In this document: piece by piece, positions 41,168 to 51,074 of the stretch
Layout of the letters: every line of letters starts with the position of its first letter
Position numbering within the stretch: the first letter of the stretch is position 1
Assembly: GCF_000331105.1 (NCBI RefSeq)
Contig: NC_020054.1
Span: 4,928,555 to 4,992,554 of the forward strand
Source: Fibrella aestuarina BUZ 2
GTDB lineage: Bacteria; Bacteroidota; Bacteroidia; Cytophagales; Spirosomataceae
Length of the DNA: 64,000 nucleotides
Reading direction: 5' to 3'
Translations under genes and position numbers: made by a program
Notes under the pieces: model-generated
Seen by the model: the letters and a program-made list of their open reading frames with translations, nothing else
Databases searched by the model: none
What the model was told of the DNA's origin: nothing

Positions 41168-43573
41168 ATGCCGCGCTACAAACGCTCCATACAGGTTACT
41201 ACTCCCCTCCCCGGCGATCGCTATCGGTGGGATGGCTCGGACGTGTGGTACCTCAACGCGCTGTCGGTCGATCCGGACGGGCAACCCGATTTTGCCCCGG
41301 GTACCTTCCGGTTTTTCTACGATCGGGAGGGCTACGGGATCGAATACGCCGGCGAGGTAGTCATCACCGATACCGGCGCGGTGCATGTCGGTGCGCCCTT
41401 CGAGCGCGATCGGGCGGCCAACGGCGATACCGATGCCACGAAACAGGACCTGCAGGACACCACAACCTACGGAGCCGAAACGAGCCATGTCATCACCGTG
41501 GGCGGCTTACAACTCTATGCGCTGCCCGACGCGACCGCCGAGGCCGAACCTGCCTACCTCGACCAACTGCCCGATGGCCGCTTTGAATTACGCCGCCGCG
41601 TGCAATCACCCGACTGGCAGATTCTGGGCTATTACGAAGAGGCCCTGATCGAAACAGTGCAGCCTGACTGGGCCGTACAGGGCTATTACGAAGAAGCCGC
41701 CCTGGCAACCGATACACCGCTGAACCCGCCGACGCAGCTGATCGCAACCCGCTCCGGTGCGCAGGCGGGCACACTTACCTGGACTGATACGAACACGACC
41801 GAAACGGCGTACCGGCTCGAACGGCGCAACGAAGGCGATACGGCCTGGATATTCCTCAACACCGTATCAGCCAACGTAACGACGCTGACGCTGTCAGCGA
41901 TTCCGTACGGGATCAGGCAGCAGTACCGCGCCCGGGCTGAACGCGTCATCGACGGGGTTGAGACGGTATCCGACTGGTCGGCGATCGCCACGCTGCGCAT
42001 CGCTCAGTTTTCGTTTGCCTTCGCACTCTACGGGCAGGGCAACGCACCCGACAAGCTGAACGAATTGCCCGCCAACGCCCGGGTGACCGTACCCAAAGGG
42101 GGTGCCAACATCGGTTGCACCGTCCGCGCGACGAATAACGCCGTGCCCACCCTGGACGACTACGATTCGATCTCATTCGAAATCCGGTTCGCTTCGGGGC
42201 TGACGGGTGGGTTTAGCGAAGCGCAGGGGCAGCCCCAGGGCAATGCGTATTATGCGTTTCCCCGACCGGATGGAGCCGTGCTCCAGTACGGAGCCTGCAC
42301 AGCCCGGTTCCGGCTGTGGCAGGGTGGGTTCGTTATTGCCGAAACGGAACTGACCTGGACGTTTCTGGCGGCGGGTACGGCTCCCTCGAAACCGACCGGC
42401 CTCAACGCCGTAGCCAACACGTCGACGCAGACCCGGCTCGACTGGAGCGATACGGCGGACAACGAAGACCTGTTCGAGATCCAGACGGCCGCCGCCGGCA
42501 CGACCAACTGGGTCGCGGCGGGGCAGACGGGCCCCAACAGCACGACGATCATGGACCTGGCCGTGACCCCGGCCCCTGGCACTAAGTTCCGGGTACGGGC
42601 GGTGAACAGCGTTGGTGCATCCGACTGGTCGAACGAAGCGGTCATTGCCAGTGCCAACACGGCGCCGACGCTGCCGGCAGTTGACAACCGCAGCGCGACC
42701 AGTGGCCAGGCGTTTAGCGTCACGTTGCCCGCGGGTAGTGATGCCGACGGTGACCCGTTGAGCTACAGCCTCACACCCATCCCCGCCGGGCTAACCTTCA
42801 ACGCGGCTACCCGGGTGCTCTCCGGCACGCCAACGGCGGTCGCCACAACGGTGCTGACCTACACGGTTTCCGATGGCCGGGGCGGGGCGACGAGTCGCGG
42901 CTGGACGCTGACCGTAGCCAGTGGCAACCGACCACCGACGCTGCCTGCTATTCCGGATCAGGTCTTGTACACCCACTACGACTACGGTCAGGTGCTGGGC
43001 TACGGCTTCCAGCTACCGGAAGGTAGTGATCCGGAGGGTGGCCCATTGGCGTACGCCCTGCTCGGCCTGCCGGAGGGGATCAGCTTCTTCCAGAACAGCC
43101 CCTACAAGCGCTGGGCCGGCTACATCGCTGCCGGCAAAGAGGGCACTTACACGGTGCGGTATACCGCCACCGACAACGCCAATCAGACCGCCACCTCATC
43201 GGCTACCTGGACCGTGCTCCGGTCGCGCATTCGGACCCTGCACGTGGGGCTGGGTTCAGCGACGACGCTCGGCTTCAAAGGCACCAGTGTGCTGATGGAT
43301 GACGACACGCTGCTGATCGATATCGAGCGCGACGGCGAACGGGTCGAAACCAAGATGTGGACCAACGTCGTCAGCGGTGCCGCGCCCGGCTGGTACAGCT
43401 TCGACCTCGCTGCTACGCCGGTGGCCTACGCGCCCGGGCAAACGCTCAAGCTCACCTTCTACAGCGGCCACCGGGCGAAGTACCCCGAAAGCCACGTCTT
43501 CCACACCCAGACGATCACCGTCCCCGCTATCAGCAACAACTGGCTGAAGGTGTACGACGAAAACGCCAACTAA
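41168..43573 (+). CDS. tail protein with Fn3 and putative Ig (He_PIG) domains
   Basis: 801 residues. After a 190-residue N-terminal domain come two fibronectin-III-like domains (PPTQLIATRSGAQAGTLTW... and PSKPTGLNAVANTSTQTRLDW) and two He_PIG-type Ig domains recognisable by ATSGQAFSVTLPAGSDADGDPLSYSL and LTFNAATRVLSGTP. Such displayed Ig modules are thought to bind host surface sugars or to act as spacers. Starts 3 bases after the hub stop. Confidence 0.75.
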   Translation: MPRYKRSIQVTTPLPGDRYRWDGSDVWYLNALSVDPDGQPDFAPGTFRFFYDREGYGIEYAGEVVITDTGAVHVGAPFERDRAANGDTDATKQDLQDTTTYGAETSHVITVGGLQLYALPDATAEAEPAYLDQLPDGRFELRRRVQSPDWQILGYYEEALIETVQPDWAVQGYYEEAALATDTPLNPPTQLIATRSGAQAGTLTWTDTNTTETAYRLERRNEGDTAWIFLNTVSANVTTLTLSAIPYGIRQQYRARAERVIDGVETVSDWSAIATLRIAQFSFAFALYGQGNAPDKLNELPANARVTVPKGGANIGCTVRATNNAVPTLDDYDSISFEIRFASGLTGGFSEAQGQPQGNAYYAFPRPDGAVLQYGACTARFRLWQGGFVIAETELTWTFLAAGTAPSKPTGLNAVANTSTQTRLDWSDTADNEDLFEIQTAAAGTTNWVAAGQTGPNSTTIMDLAVTPAPGTKFRVRAVNSVGASDWSNEAVIASANTAPTLPAVDNRSATSGQAFSVTLPAGSDADGDPLSYSLTPIPAGLTFNAATRVLSGTPTAVATTVLTYTVSDGRGGATSRGWTLTVASGNRPPTLPAIPDQVLYTHYDYGQVLGYGFQLPEGSDPEGGPLAYALLGLPEGISFFQNSPYKRWAGYIAAGKEGTYTVRYTATDNANQTATSSATWTVLRSRIRTLHVGLGSATTLGFKGTSVLMDDDTLLIDIERDGERVETKMWTNVVSGAAPGWYSFDLAATPVAYAPGQTLKLTFYSGHRAKYPESHVFHTQTITVPAISNNWLKVYDENAN

Positions 43574-43574
43574 C

Positions 43575-44555
43575 ATGCCTACTCGCCTACTCCAGGTCGC
43601 CAACCGCAACGATAAAAACGCCCGCTTTCCGAAGGGGGTACCGTTCGATTATCCCGTTGACGCCGCGCTTACCCAAGCGCAGGCCGAGGCGGCATTTGCG
43701 TCCGATCAGGCGCGCGACTCCAAGCTGGAGAGCCCCCGCCGCGCCGCACGGGCCAATATGTACTGGAAGCTCGTCGCCCCGCCCGCCGCCAAACCGACCC
43801 GGTTTCTGGGCCGCAACCCGGCCAGTCCGGGCGTGCTTGGGTCGGTGTCACTTTACTGGGAGGCGGCTGCGGGGCTGACTGGCTGGAAAACGCGACTAGT
43901 CGCCATCGGCGCGGGTGCTCAGCCCCTGCCCGACGTGCTGCGTGGCCTAACGGCTCCGTTGGTCTACGATGCAGCGGGCTATACGCGCACCAACCTCATC
44001 GACGATACGCTGCGCTGCCACTACGCCTCGCTGCACCTCAACGTACCCAGCCAGACCTACCGCATCGAGTGGTTGGACGCCAGTGGCGTGGTGCAGTATG
44101 CCACCGAGCAGATCATTACCGATACGGGCCCCAACATCGCGCTACCCGATAGCGGTACGAGTGGCAACCAGGCCCCGACCGTGGCTTCCCCGGCTTCGGA
44201 CGTGTCGGCTTACCTGGGCATCGCCTTCTCGACGACGCTGCCGACGAATCAGTTCGTCGATCCGGATGGCTCGATCGCCTCGGTCACGCTGTCGGCGCTG
44301 CCGCCGGGCCTGAGCTACAGCCCCAGCAGCCGCACGATCACCGGCACGCCCACGCAGGTCGGCACCTACATCGTCACCGCCACCGGTACCGACAACCAGA
44401 ACGCCTCGATCACCGACCAGTTCGTGATCACCGTGCTGAGCCAGACGAACACCAACCCAGGGTGGACGCCGGGCACGCCCGATACGCCGATGACCGAAGT
44501 GGCCGACTACCTCGGCAATGCCATTGAAAACACCCCCGTACCCGTCAACCCATAG
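43575..44555 (+). CDS. tail protein with one He_PIG-type Ig domain
   Basis: 326 residues. Residues 205-290 repeat the Ig pattern of the previous protein: YLGIAFSTTLPTNQFVDPDGSIASVTLSALPPGLSYSPSSRTITGTPTQVGTYIVT. The N-terminal domain is unknown. The start follows the previous stop by one base. Confidence 0.65.
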   Translation: MPTRLLQVANRNDKNARFPKGVPFDYPVDAALTQAQAEAAFASDQARDSKLESPRRAARANMYWKLVAPPAAKPTRFLGRNPASPGVLGSVSLYWEAAAGLTGWKTRLVAIGAGAQPLPDVLRGLTAPLVYDAAGYTRTNLIDDTLRCHYASLHLNVPSQTYRIEWLDASGVVQYATEQIITDTGPNIALPDSGTSGNQAPTVASPASDVSAYLGIAFSTTLPTNQFVDPDGSIASVTLSALPPGLSYSPSSRTITGTPTQVGTYIVTATGTDNQNASITDQFVITVLSQTNTNPGWTPGTPDTPMTEVADYLGNAIENTPVPVNP

Positions 44556-44557
44556 CT

Positions 44558-47500
44558 ATGTCCAACTTACGACTCTATCCGCGTCCGCTCGGGAATTTCT
44601 TCGCCTTTCCTGAGCAGAAAGCCGCCAACGTAGTCAACCTGCGTCGGTTTCCGATCGGACCCGAGGGCGACCCGGCCTGGCCCGTGCTGGTCTCGACGGG
44701 CCTGCCGTTCCCGGCGGGTGTGGAAGCGCAGAAATACTTCACCAACGCCGGGATCACCCACGGCGAAGGCAACCTGATGGCGGCGCTGAGCCTGCCTGTG
44801 CAGCGCCGCTGGTACATGCAATCCGACGCCCAGATCGCCGAGGACGCGATGGCGTTCCGCAATAACTACGCCGTGGGCAGCGCCGAATACAATGCGCTGA
44901 CCACGTATGGGCAGAACTATAACCGGCAGGTACTCGACGGCTTCTACGAATTGTGGAAAGCGTTGGGTCGCTACAGCTATGCCACCCGTTTCAATGGCGG
45001 CGTCGGCATCGGCGCGTCCGATATCGAGGTATTCAGCAACACATCGGCGCAGGCGCAGAGCGAGATCAAACGCGGCTGGACCACCGGCTGGCTGCTGGAG
45101 CGTAATGCGCGGGGGCACAGCACGCCCCACCTGACGTACGGCATCGCCACGATCTGCTCGGATTTTGTCAGCTACGAAGCGAACGGATCGGGCAACAACG
45201 ATTACCCCTTCCGGCGACCCGGCGCGGACTGGCAGGGGGCAAACGGGCTCTTCGACCCCAACGCCAACGAGATGGTGCAGGCCATGCGCGCAGCGGGGCA
45301 TGTCTCTTACGTTGGCCGTGACAAGTACTGGCGGTCGACCCATGACGATGGTACCGTATTCCAGCTCAATGCCGATGGCTCGATCAAAGCTGACGGTGCG
45401 GGGCGGGCGCTGTGGCGTCGGGCGAACTACCCGAACGAAACCGTCACCAACTACGGGGTAACGGCTCGGATTTACACGGAGGAACCTCGCAACTGGATCC
45501 GGGAGTGGTACGTCGAAGCCTATAAGGCGATCGCCGACTGGTCATTTATCTGTAATCGAACTGACGCGCAGAAAAACTACGACGGCTCGGATACACCGTC
45601 GGCGCAGCGCCCCTACCCACAGGGCACGAGCGACATCAACCCGGCGATGGCCTACATGCGGGGGTGTAGCTGGTTTCGGCCTACCGATACCGAGGCGGGG
45701 CTGATGTATAACAACGCCACTGGCCAGATGGAGAATATCGGTGAGCCCGAATCGAATCGGCGGATCGTCAACCCACGATCACACCGGTACGCCGCCGCGA
45801 TCCGCAGCATTTTCTACCATGCCAACGTGATCTGGGACGACAAAGGCTACGCCGGGTTTACGCCGAGTCGAATCTTCGTGGCCAACGAGGGCGGTGCCCA
45901 GGTCACAAAAGCGCCCCTCAAAATGGGCGGCATCGAGACCACGTTGGCCGGCATCTACCAGGTACGGAGCCAAGTCCTGTTTCGGCAGTACTGGGACGCG
46001 GGCCAGATCGATTTCATCCTGCCGATGAAGCCGATTGTCAAGGAGAACGGCGTCAGCGGGGAGTACGAATGGGAAAAGCCCATCGTGACCATGTTCAAGA
46101 AAACGGGCGGGCTGGAAGTCTGGGCGCTGTGGGTGTGGCCCTGCCAGAACGTAAACGACGCTACCCACGAGCGGGACATGGCGGTGTGGATCGAGTTGCC
46201 GAATGGCACGAAATCAGCCAGCTACAAACTTAAATTCAAGGACCGCAACGTGTGCTTCGAAGGCTGGCAGTTACCTGCCGGTTTCGAGTCGGCGCGGGCC
46301 CAAGATTTTCGGTTCCAGTTTCAGACCCTGCCGGTCGGTAGTCCGAGCGGTTTCCGCACGATCACGTGGACGGGGCACTATAACGTGGCCTTCACCGGCG
46401 CGAACCCGACGCCACCGGCCTACATCAGCGAAGATACGACGACCACGCCGCCGACCGATATCTGCGCGCTCTACACATCCGGGCAGACCCTTGCGCTGTG
46501 GTACGGCGAAACCATCAAGGCATGGCGCACAGACGACGGTACGCTGTACGCCGCTGCCGCCGCCGATGGTACCGGGTATAAAAACCGGGCCTGGCTCGTC
46601 AGCACGGGGCAGTTCACAACTCAGCAGGCGCAGTGCTTCGCCGACAGCAACCCAAAATCGACGACGCCGCCGCCACCGCCGGGTACCGACCCCTTCGTAA
46701 GCTACGCTCAGGCGCTGCGCGCGACGCGCTGGGTCGGGCCACAGATTTTCCTGTACGGCAACTCGATTTCGTCGATCGACCGGCAAATCGTAGAAACAGC
46801 CGCCGACAACGGGGCCAACCTGTTTGCGCCCTCGTTTCACTGGACCAACTGCGAACCGACGCCGGGTAATTACGACTGGGGTGCGGTTGACGCGGCCCTG
46901 AATCTGGCGTCGACCAAAAACCTCAAGCTGGCGATCCGATTGGTGGTGACCCGGGGCGAACGCAACAACGAGCCCGCCAAGAACTGGGATCAGTTCTTCA
47001 CCACTGCCGACCGGATGCGCGACGAGCGCGGGTTGGTGAGCCGCTGGAACGGCGAGGTGGCGTTCTCGTACGATTCATCCAGTGCGGTCAACCGCGCGGG
47101 CCAGTTTATTACGGCCCTGCTGACTCACATCCGTGACAGCGGTAAGGCGAATCGTATCCTGGCCGTGAGCGTGGTCGGTAACGGCTACTACGAAGGTGAG
47201 TACCAGTCAGGGGCCCAGCCCGCGGACGGCGACGCTGTGACCGACCAGCTTTTCGACTATTCGGAATACGCTCGCCAGGCGTTTATCGGCCGCATGACGG
47301 CCAAATATGGCACCGTCGCTGCGGCCAACGCGGCCTGGGGAACGTCGTTCGGATCATGGGGGGCCGTGCAGCTGCCGATTGTGCCGCGTGGCGATGGCGG
47401 CGATACGCGGGGGCAGTGGGTGCACAACTCGACCTACACCCGCGACTTCTACGTGTCCCGGAGCAAATCGCTCGCTGCCTTCAACCAGACGATGGCCGCG

Positions 47501-48088
47501 ACGATTCGCGCCGTGTCGCCCAACATTCAGGTGTTCAGCGAGAACGGAAGCATGTACGACCGGAACTGCTCGGGTCGTGGGAGCTGGTTGTTGCCCGCCC
47601 TCACCGATTTCCTCGACGGCCGGAAGCAGAACTCGACGCCCTTTTATCCACTGGCGCTCATTCAGGCAATCAACCAGATGGGTGGCAAGTGGGGAGCAGA
47701 CGAGGTATTCTGCTGGAAAGACCAGGGTACGAACACGGATTACACCCTGGAGCAGAACTTAAACCACTACAAGGGCGCGCTCGACGCGGGTGCTTCGATG
47801 GTGGTGCTGGCCGGGCCGCAGAAGCCGGGAAGTGGCGAAGATGCGAACCTGGCCGCCCAGACGTTGCAGCGGATCGCGGCGATTTACGCGAACCTGCGCG
47901 ACACCGGCTACATCTCCGGCAGCCCTCGCTTCGACTACCAGGATACGATGAACCTCACCACGAGCGGGTTGCTGGGCAACTACGGCTGGGAGTGGTGGAA
48001 CGGTAACAGCTCCCTGCAGAATGACTACAACAAACTAACGGCGAACGGCACCAAGCGGGTGCGGCTCGTGCTGACCAACGATTTATGA
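44558..48088 (+). CDS. giant tail fibre/spike with GH42-like glycosidase domain
   Basis: 1176 residues. The N-terminal 700 residues are Trp/Tyr-rich and not recognised. From about 730 a TIM-barrel hydrolase pattern appears: GANLFAPSFHWTNCEPTPGNYDWGAVDAALNLA, LKLAIRLVV, then VVGNGYYEGEY, where the acid/base Glu of GH42 beta-galactosidases is expected, and AFIGRMTAKYGTVAAANAAWGT. A later QVFSENGS and a Glu/Asp in ADEVFCWKD may supply the nucleophile. It probably cleaves capsule or exopolysaccharide during adsorption. The stop overlaps the next start. Confidence 0.65.
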   Translation: MSNLRLYPRPLGNFFAFPEQKAANVVNLRRFPIGPEGDPAWPVLVSTGLPFPAGVEAQKYFTNAGITHGEGNLMAALSLPVQRRWYMQSDAQIAEDAMAFRNNYAVGSAEYNALTTYGQNYNRQVLDGFYELWKALGRYSYATRFNGGVGIGASDIEVFSNTSAQAQSEIKRGWTTGWLLERNARGHSTPHLTYGIATICSDFVSYEANGSGNNDYPFRRPGADWQGANGLFDPNANEMVQAMRAAGHVSYVGRDKYWRSTHDDGTVFQLNADGSIKADGAGRALWRRANYPNETVTNYGVTARIYTEEPRNWIREWYVEAYKAIADWSFICNRTDAQKNYDGSDTPSAQRPYPQGTSDINPAMAYMRGCSWFRPTDTEAGLMYNNATGQMENIGEPESNRRIVNPRSHRYAAAIRSIFYHANVIWDDKGYAGFTPSRIFVANEGGAQVTKAPLKMGGIETTLAGIYQVRSQVLFRQYWDAGQIDFILPMKPIVKENGVSGEYEWEKPIVTMFKKTGGLEVWALWVWPCQNVNDATHERDMAVWIELPNGTKSASYKLKFKDRNVCFEGWQLPAGFESARAQDFRFQFQTLPVGSPSGFRTITWTGHYNVAFTGANPTPPAYISEDTTTTPPTDICALYTSGQTLALWYGETIKAWRTDDGTLYAAAAADGTGYKNRAWLVSTGQFTTQQAQCFADSNPKSTTPPPPPGTDPFVSYAQALRATRWVGPQIFLYGNSISSIDRQIVETAADNGANLFAPSFHWTNCEPTPGNYDWGAVDAALNLASTKNLKLAIRLVVTRGERNNEPAKNWDQFFTTADRMRDERGLVSRWNGEVAFSYDSSSAVNRAGQFITALLTHIRDSGKANRILAVSVVGNGYYEGEYQSGAQPADGDAVTDQLFDYSEYARQAFIGRMTAKYGTVAAANAAWGTSFGSWGAVQLPIVPRGDGGDTRGQWVHNSTYTRDFYVSRSKSLAAFNQTMAATIRAVSPNIQVFSENGSMYDRNCSGRGSWLLPALTDFLDGRKQNSTPFYPLALIQAINQMGGKWGADEVFCWKDQGTNTDYTLEQNLNHYKGALDAGASMVVLAGPQKPGSGEDANLAAQTLQRIAAIYANLRDTGYISGSPRFDYQDTMNLTTSGLLGNYGWEWWNGNSSLQNDYNKLTANGTKRVRLVLTNDL

Positions 48089-48693
48089 TCCTGACTTCAC
48101 GCCCCAATATTCCGCGCGCCGACGTCGATCGATTGTTGGCCGACGACACGACGCCGGTCCGGTTCCGACAGCTGGTCGATTCGCAACCGCTCAATTTAAC
48201 CGGGCACCTCTACGAAATCGACTGGATGGCGCAGATCAGCTCGACGCGGCTGGCCCAAACCACCAACGCCAACATCAAGCGACCCGATGGCGCCGCCGCC
48301 GGGCTGCTCGAATGGGAGCCGCGCGAGCTACGGGCTACGCTGAGTGACAGCAGTTACGCCTACATGCTCTTTCAGGTCGACGGGCAGGGAAAACGTGAGC
48401 CGCGGTTGTGGGGCCTCTTCAAGTGGATCACCACGCCGCCGGAGTACGAACAGGGACTGCCGCCGGAGCCGGCCGAGATCATCTTCAACTACGACACGCA
48501 GACGGCCCAGTACGAAGCCCTGGACATCTACATGCCGCAGGGTGGGGCCGACTTTACCACGGAAGCCGCCGCGCTGGCCAAGCCGCCTAAATACGGCCTG
48601 ACGCAGTACATCACCATTGGGGGCCAGCCCGCGCTGAATACGCCGGCCGGCATCATTTACCTACCCGCCAACGCCCTTGTTCCTCGTACCTGA
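48085..48693 (+). CDS. hypothetical tail protein
   Basis: 202 residues, no signal peptide and no recognised domain. Features: PADVDRLLADD near the N-terminus, LLEWEPRELRATLSDSSYAYM, and a C-terminal GGQPALNTPAGIIYLPAN. Position between the glycosidase-like spike and the first fibre suggests a spike-fibre adaptor. Confidence 0.5.
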   Translation: MILTSRPNIPRADVDRLLADDTTPVRFRQLVDSQPLNLTGHLYEIDWMAQISSTRLAQTTNANIKRPDGAAAGLLEWEPRELRATLSDSSYAYMLFQVDGQGKREPRLWGLFKWITTPPEYEQGLPPEPAEIIFNYDTQTAQYEALDIYMPQGGADFTTEAAALAKPPKYGLTQYITIGGQPALNTPAGIIYLPANALVPRT

Positions 48694-48694
48694 T

Positions 48695-50521
48695 ATGAAA
48701 AACGCACTCGCCTACATTGCCTTTCTGACGCTGAGCCTGCTGGGTCCTGTCGCTACAGCGCAGGTGCAGGACATCCTGACGACCCGGTACGAAAACGGGC
48801 AGCTTCGGGTCATGACCAAAGATAAGGTCTGGCGCGACGCGACCCCGTTGCAACCCATCCTGACGCTGATTACCGACGCGAGTTCAGCTACGGCCTCGCT
48901 CAACCAGCGCCTGACCGCGCTGACGACCAGCTACGGCAACTTCACATCGGCGACTAACAACACGTTGGCCCAAAAAGCGAACCTGGCTGGCGGTAACGCC
49001 TGGACGGGCGATCAGTCCGTGAACGGCAATATCAGCCAGCCTTTTGAGAACGTAGCTCACAGCATCGGCAACAACCGGGACATCGGCTTTACCAAAAAGA
49101 TCGGTATCAGCGGCATGCTGACCTATGGCAGCACGACGAACCTCATCATTGGGCAGTCGTCAGGCTCGACGATCGATGCCAGTAACACGTTTACGAATCG
49201 GCTCCTGCTGGGTTCGGATGGCAAGCTGACCTTACCCACCGGTGGTATCGATTTTAACGGCAGCCTTAAGGGGGTCACCGCCGACAACACGGCGATTACG
49301 CTGCTGAACGACAATATGGGGCTGATCAAAAAGGCGGGCGATCCCAGTGCGGTGCTGGCCGTTAGCAATGATCAGGCGCTACGGTTCGTGCGGCTATCGA
49401 CCAATACCTTTTCAGGTAACGTTGGTACCGCGACCGCAACCGAGCTACTGCGCATTCAGCCCAGCACCAATTTTATGGGCGTCGGGACCAGCAACCCGTC
49501 GGCCCTGCTGCACGTCAACGGGACGTTCCGATCGGAAGGCCTCGCCACGTTTCAGGGGCGACTGGATTTGAACAACCACCTGCGGCAGTACAGCGACAAC
49601 TCGGTCATTACGCTCAAGGACGACAAGGTCGGGCTGGTCAAAAAGGGAGGACAGGCCGGGGCCTTCGGCGTCAGTAGTGATTCCGATATGCGGTTCGTCC
49701 GGCTCAACGCACCGACGCTGAGCGATGGCATCTCGACGACGACGGTCACGGATCTGATGACGATCAATACAGCGGGCAACGTCGGGATCGGCACGACCAC
49801 CCCGACCGACAAGCTGCACGTCGTCGGCAACGTGTATGCAACCGGCAACGTGAAGGTCAACGGCGAGCTTCAGTTCCCCCAGATGGTGACCGGCAACCGA
49901 AAGGTCGTACTCTACGACGGCGGCAGCGACCACCAGTTCTACGGCTTCGGCGTCAACGCCGCTATGCTGCGCTACCAGGTCGACGCGACCTCCTCGAACC
50001 ACGTCTGGTTTGCGGGGAGTGGCACAACGGCCAGCAATGAATTGATGCGACTGACGGGAACGGGCAAGTTGGGCGTCGGCATCACGGCCCCTAACTATCC
50101 GTTTCATCTCGCCGCATCCAACCCGGCGGGCGGCGTGCTGGCCGAATTCAACAACAGTTTCAACGCCTCCGGGCGGCTGGGGGCCAAGTTACAAATTCAC
50201 CAATCCGGCATTTCGGTTTGGCGCTTTGGTCAGCCTGCCGAAACCGACGCCTTTGTCATCGAGGGCTGGAATGGGGGTACGTTCCCGGAACGCCTACGGA
50301 TCGACTTAAACGGGTCTGTCGGTATCAATACCTCCGTACCGACGGCCCGCCTGCACCTCAACCACACCACCGGCTACAACCAGCTCCGCCTCGAAAAGAG
50401 CTACACCCCTACCAGCACGAGCGATACCAACGGCAACGTCGGCGATATCGCCTGGGACACGGCCTATATCTACGTCAAGACGTCGGCGGGCTGGAAGCGA
50501 TCCGCGCTGACCACGTTCTAA
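48695..50521 (+). CDS. tail fibre 1, with Sec signal peptide
   Basis: 608 residues from ATG 48695. It begins with a clear signal peptide (FLTLSLLGPVATAQV). The fibre body has internal repeats: ITLLNDNMGLIKKAGDPSAVLAV...LRFVRLS recurs as ITLKDDKVGLVKKGGQ...MRFVRLN, and short trimeric-fibre motifs MGVGTSNPSALLHVNG recur as VGIGTTTPTDKLHVVG. The end, GDIAWDTAYIYVKTSAGWKRSAL, is a common fibre tip. Its region GGNAWTGDQSVNG...GNNRD is nearly duplicated in the gene at 57658. A cognate small protein gene follows. Confidence 0.75.
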   Translation: MKNALAYIAFLTLSLLGPVATAQVQDILTTRYENGQLRVMTKDKVWRDATPLQPILTLITDASSATASLNQRLTALTTSYGNFTSATNNTLAQKANLAGGNAWTGDQSVNGNISQPFENVAHSIGNNRDIGFTKKIGISGMLTYGSTTNLIIGQSSGSTIDASNTFTNRLLLGSDGKLTLPTGGIDFNGSLKGVTADNTAITLLNDNMGLIKKAGDPSAVLAVSNDQALRFVRLSTNTFSGNVGTATATELLRIQPSTNFMGVGTSNPSALLHVNGTFRSEGLATFQGRLDLNNHLRQYSDNSVITLKDDKVGLVKKGGQAGAFGVSSDSDMRFVRLNAPTLSDGISTTTVTDLMTINTAGNVGIGTTTPTDKLHVVGNVYATGNVKVNGELQFPQMVTGNRKVVLYDGGSDHQFYGFGVNAAMLRYQVDATSSNHVWFAGSGTTASNELMRLTGTGKLGVGITAPNYPFHLAASNPAGGVLAEFNNSFNASGRLGAKLQIHQSGISVWRFGQPAETDAFVIEGWNGGTFPERLRIDLNGSVGINTSVPTARLHLNHTTGYNQLRLEKSYTPTSTSDTNGNVGDIAWDTAYIYVKTSAGWKRSALTTF

Positions 50522-50549
50522 CCTCCTTCCTCTTTTTAATCACTTCGCT

Positions 50550-51074
50550 ATGAAAACGTTTCTGCTGATCGCTTCCCTGCTGCTGACTACGCCCGTGCTG
50601 GCGCAGACGATCCCCACCCGGCTAACGAATATGGAAATGCCGGTCAAGTACTACGATACCGATACGGTGTACCGTCGCCTCGAAGCCGAAAATATGTACG
50701 TCGAGCAGATCGACTTTACCGGCAAACGGGCCGTACTGGCCCTCGATGTCTATCACTACCTGAAGACGAAGACCGCCGCCGGCACCGACACGACAATCAC
50801 CTACGAAAAGGCCTTCGCCTACGGGTCCGGGGGCCGGATTCGCTACCGGCTGGAGGTGCGTAACGACCGCTACATGGACGTGGCTACGGGCCGGGCGGCG
50901 ACCGACTCAACCGCCGAGGCGGACCGGATCAAGGAGTTCGATTTCTTCCGGCTTCTGATGCAGCCCCAGGCCGAGGGAGGGCTGAGTATGGGATTGGAGC
51001 AACTGATTATGTCGCGTTTACTGCTCTACGTTAGCGAAGGCGCGTTCGACACCAACGAATACCGCTACCGCTAA
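50550..51074 (+). CDS. exported fibre-associated protein 1
   Basis: 174 residues with signal peptide (LIASLLLTTPVLAQT). It is a paralogue of the protein at 58806: shared D-T-V-x-R-x-L, N-x-x-x-E-x-x-DF, IRYRLEVRNDR(Y/F)MDV, EFDFFRLLMQP and the identical end EGAFDTNEYRYR. Each copy follows a fibre gene, so it is likely a fibre chaperone or accessory. No named family recognised. Its stop overlaps the patatin start. Confidence 0.6.
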   Translation: MKTFLLIASLLLTTPVLAQTIPTRLTNMEMPVKYYDTDTVYRRLEAENMYVEQIDFTGKRAVLALDVYHYLKTKTAAGTDTTITYEKAFAYGSGGRIRYRLEVRNDRYMDVATGRAATDSTAEADRIKEFDFFRLLMQPQAEGGLSMGLEQLIMSRLLLYVSEGAFDTNEYRYR

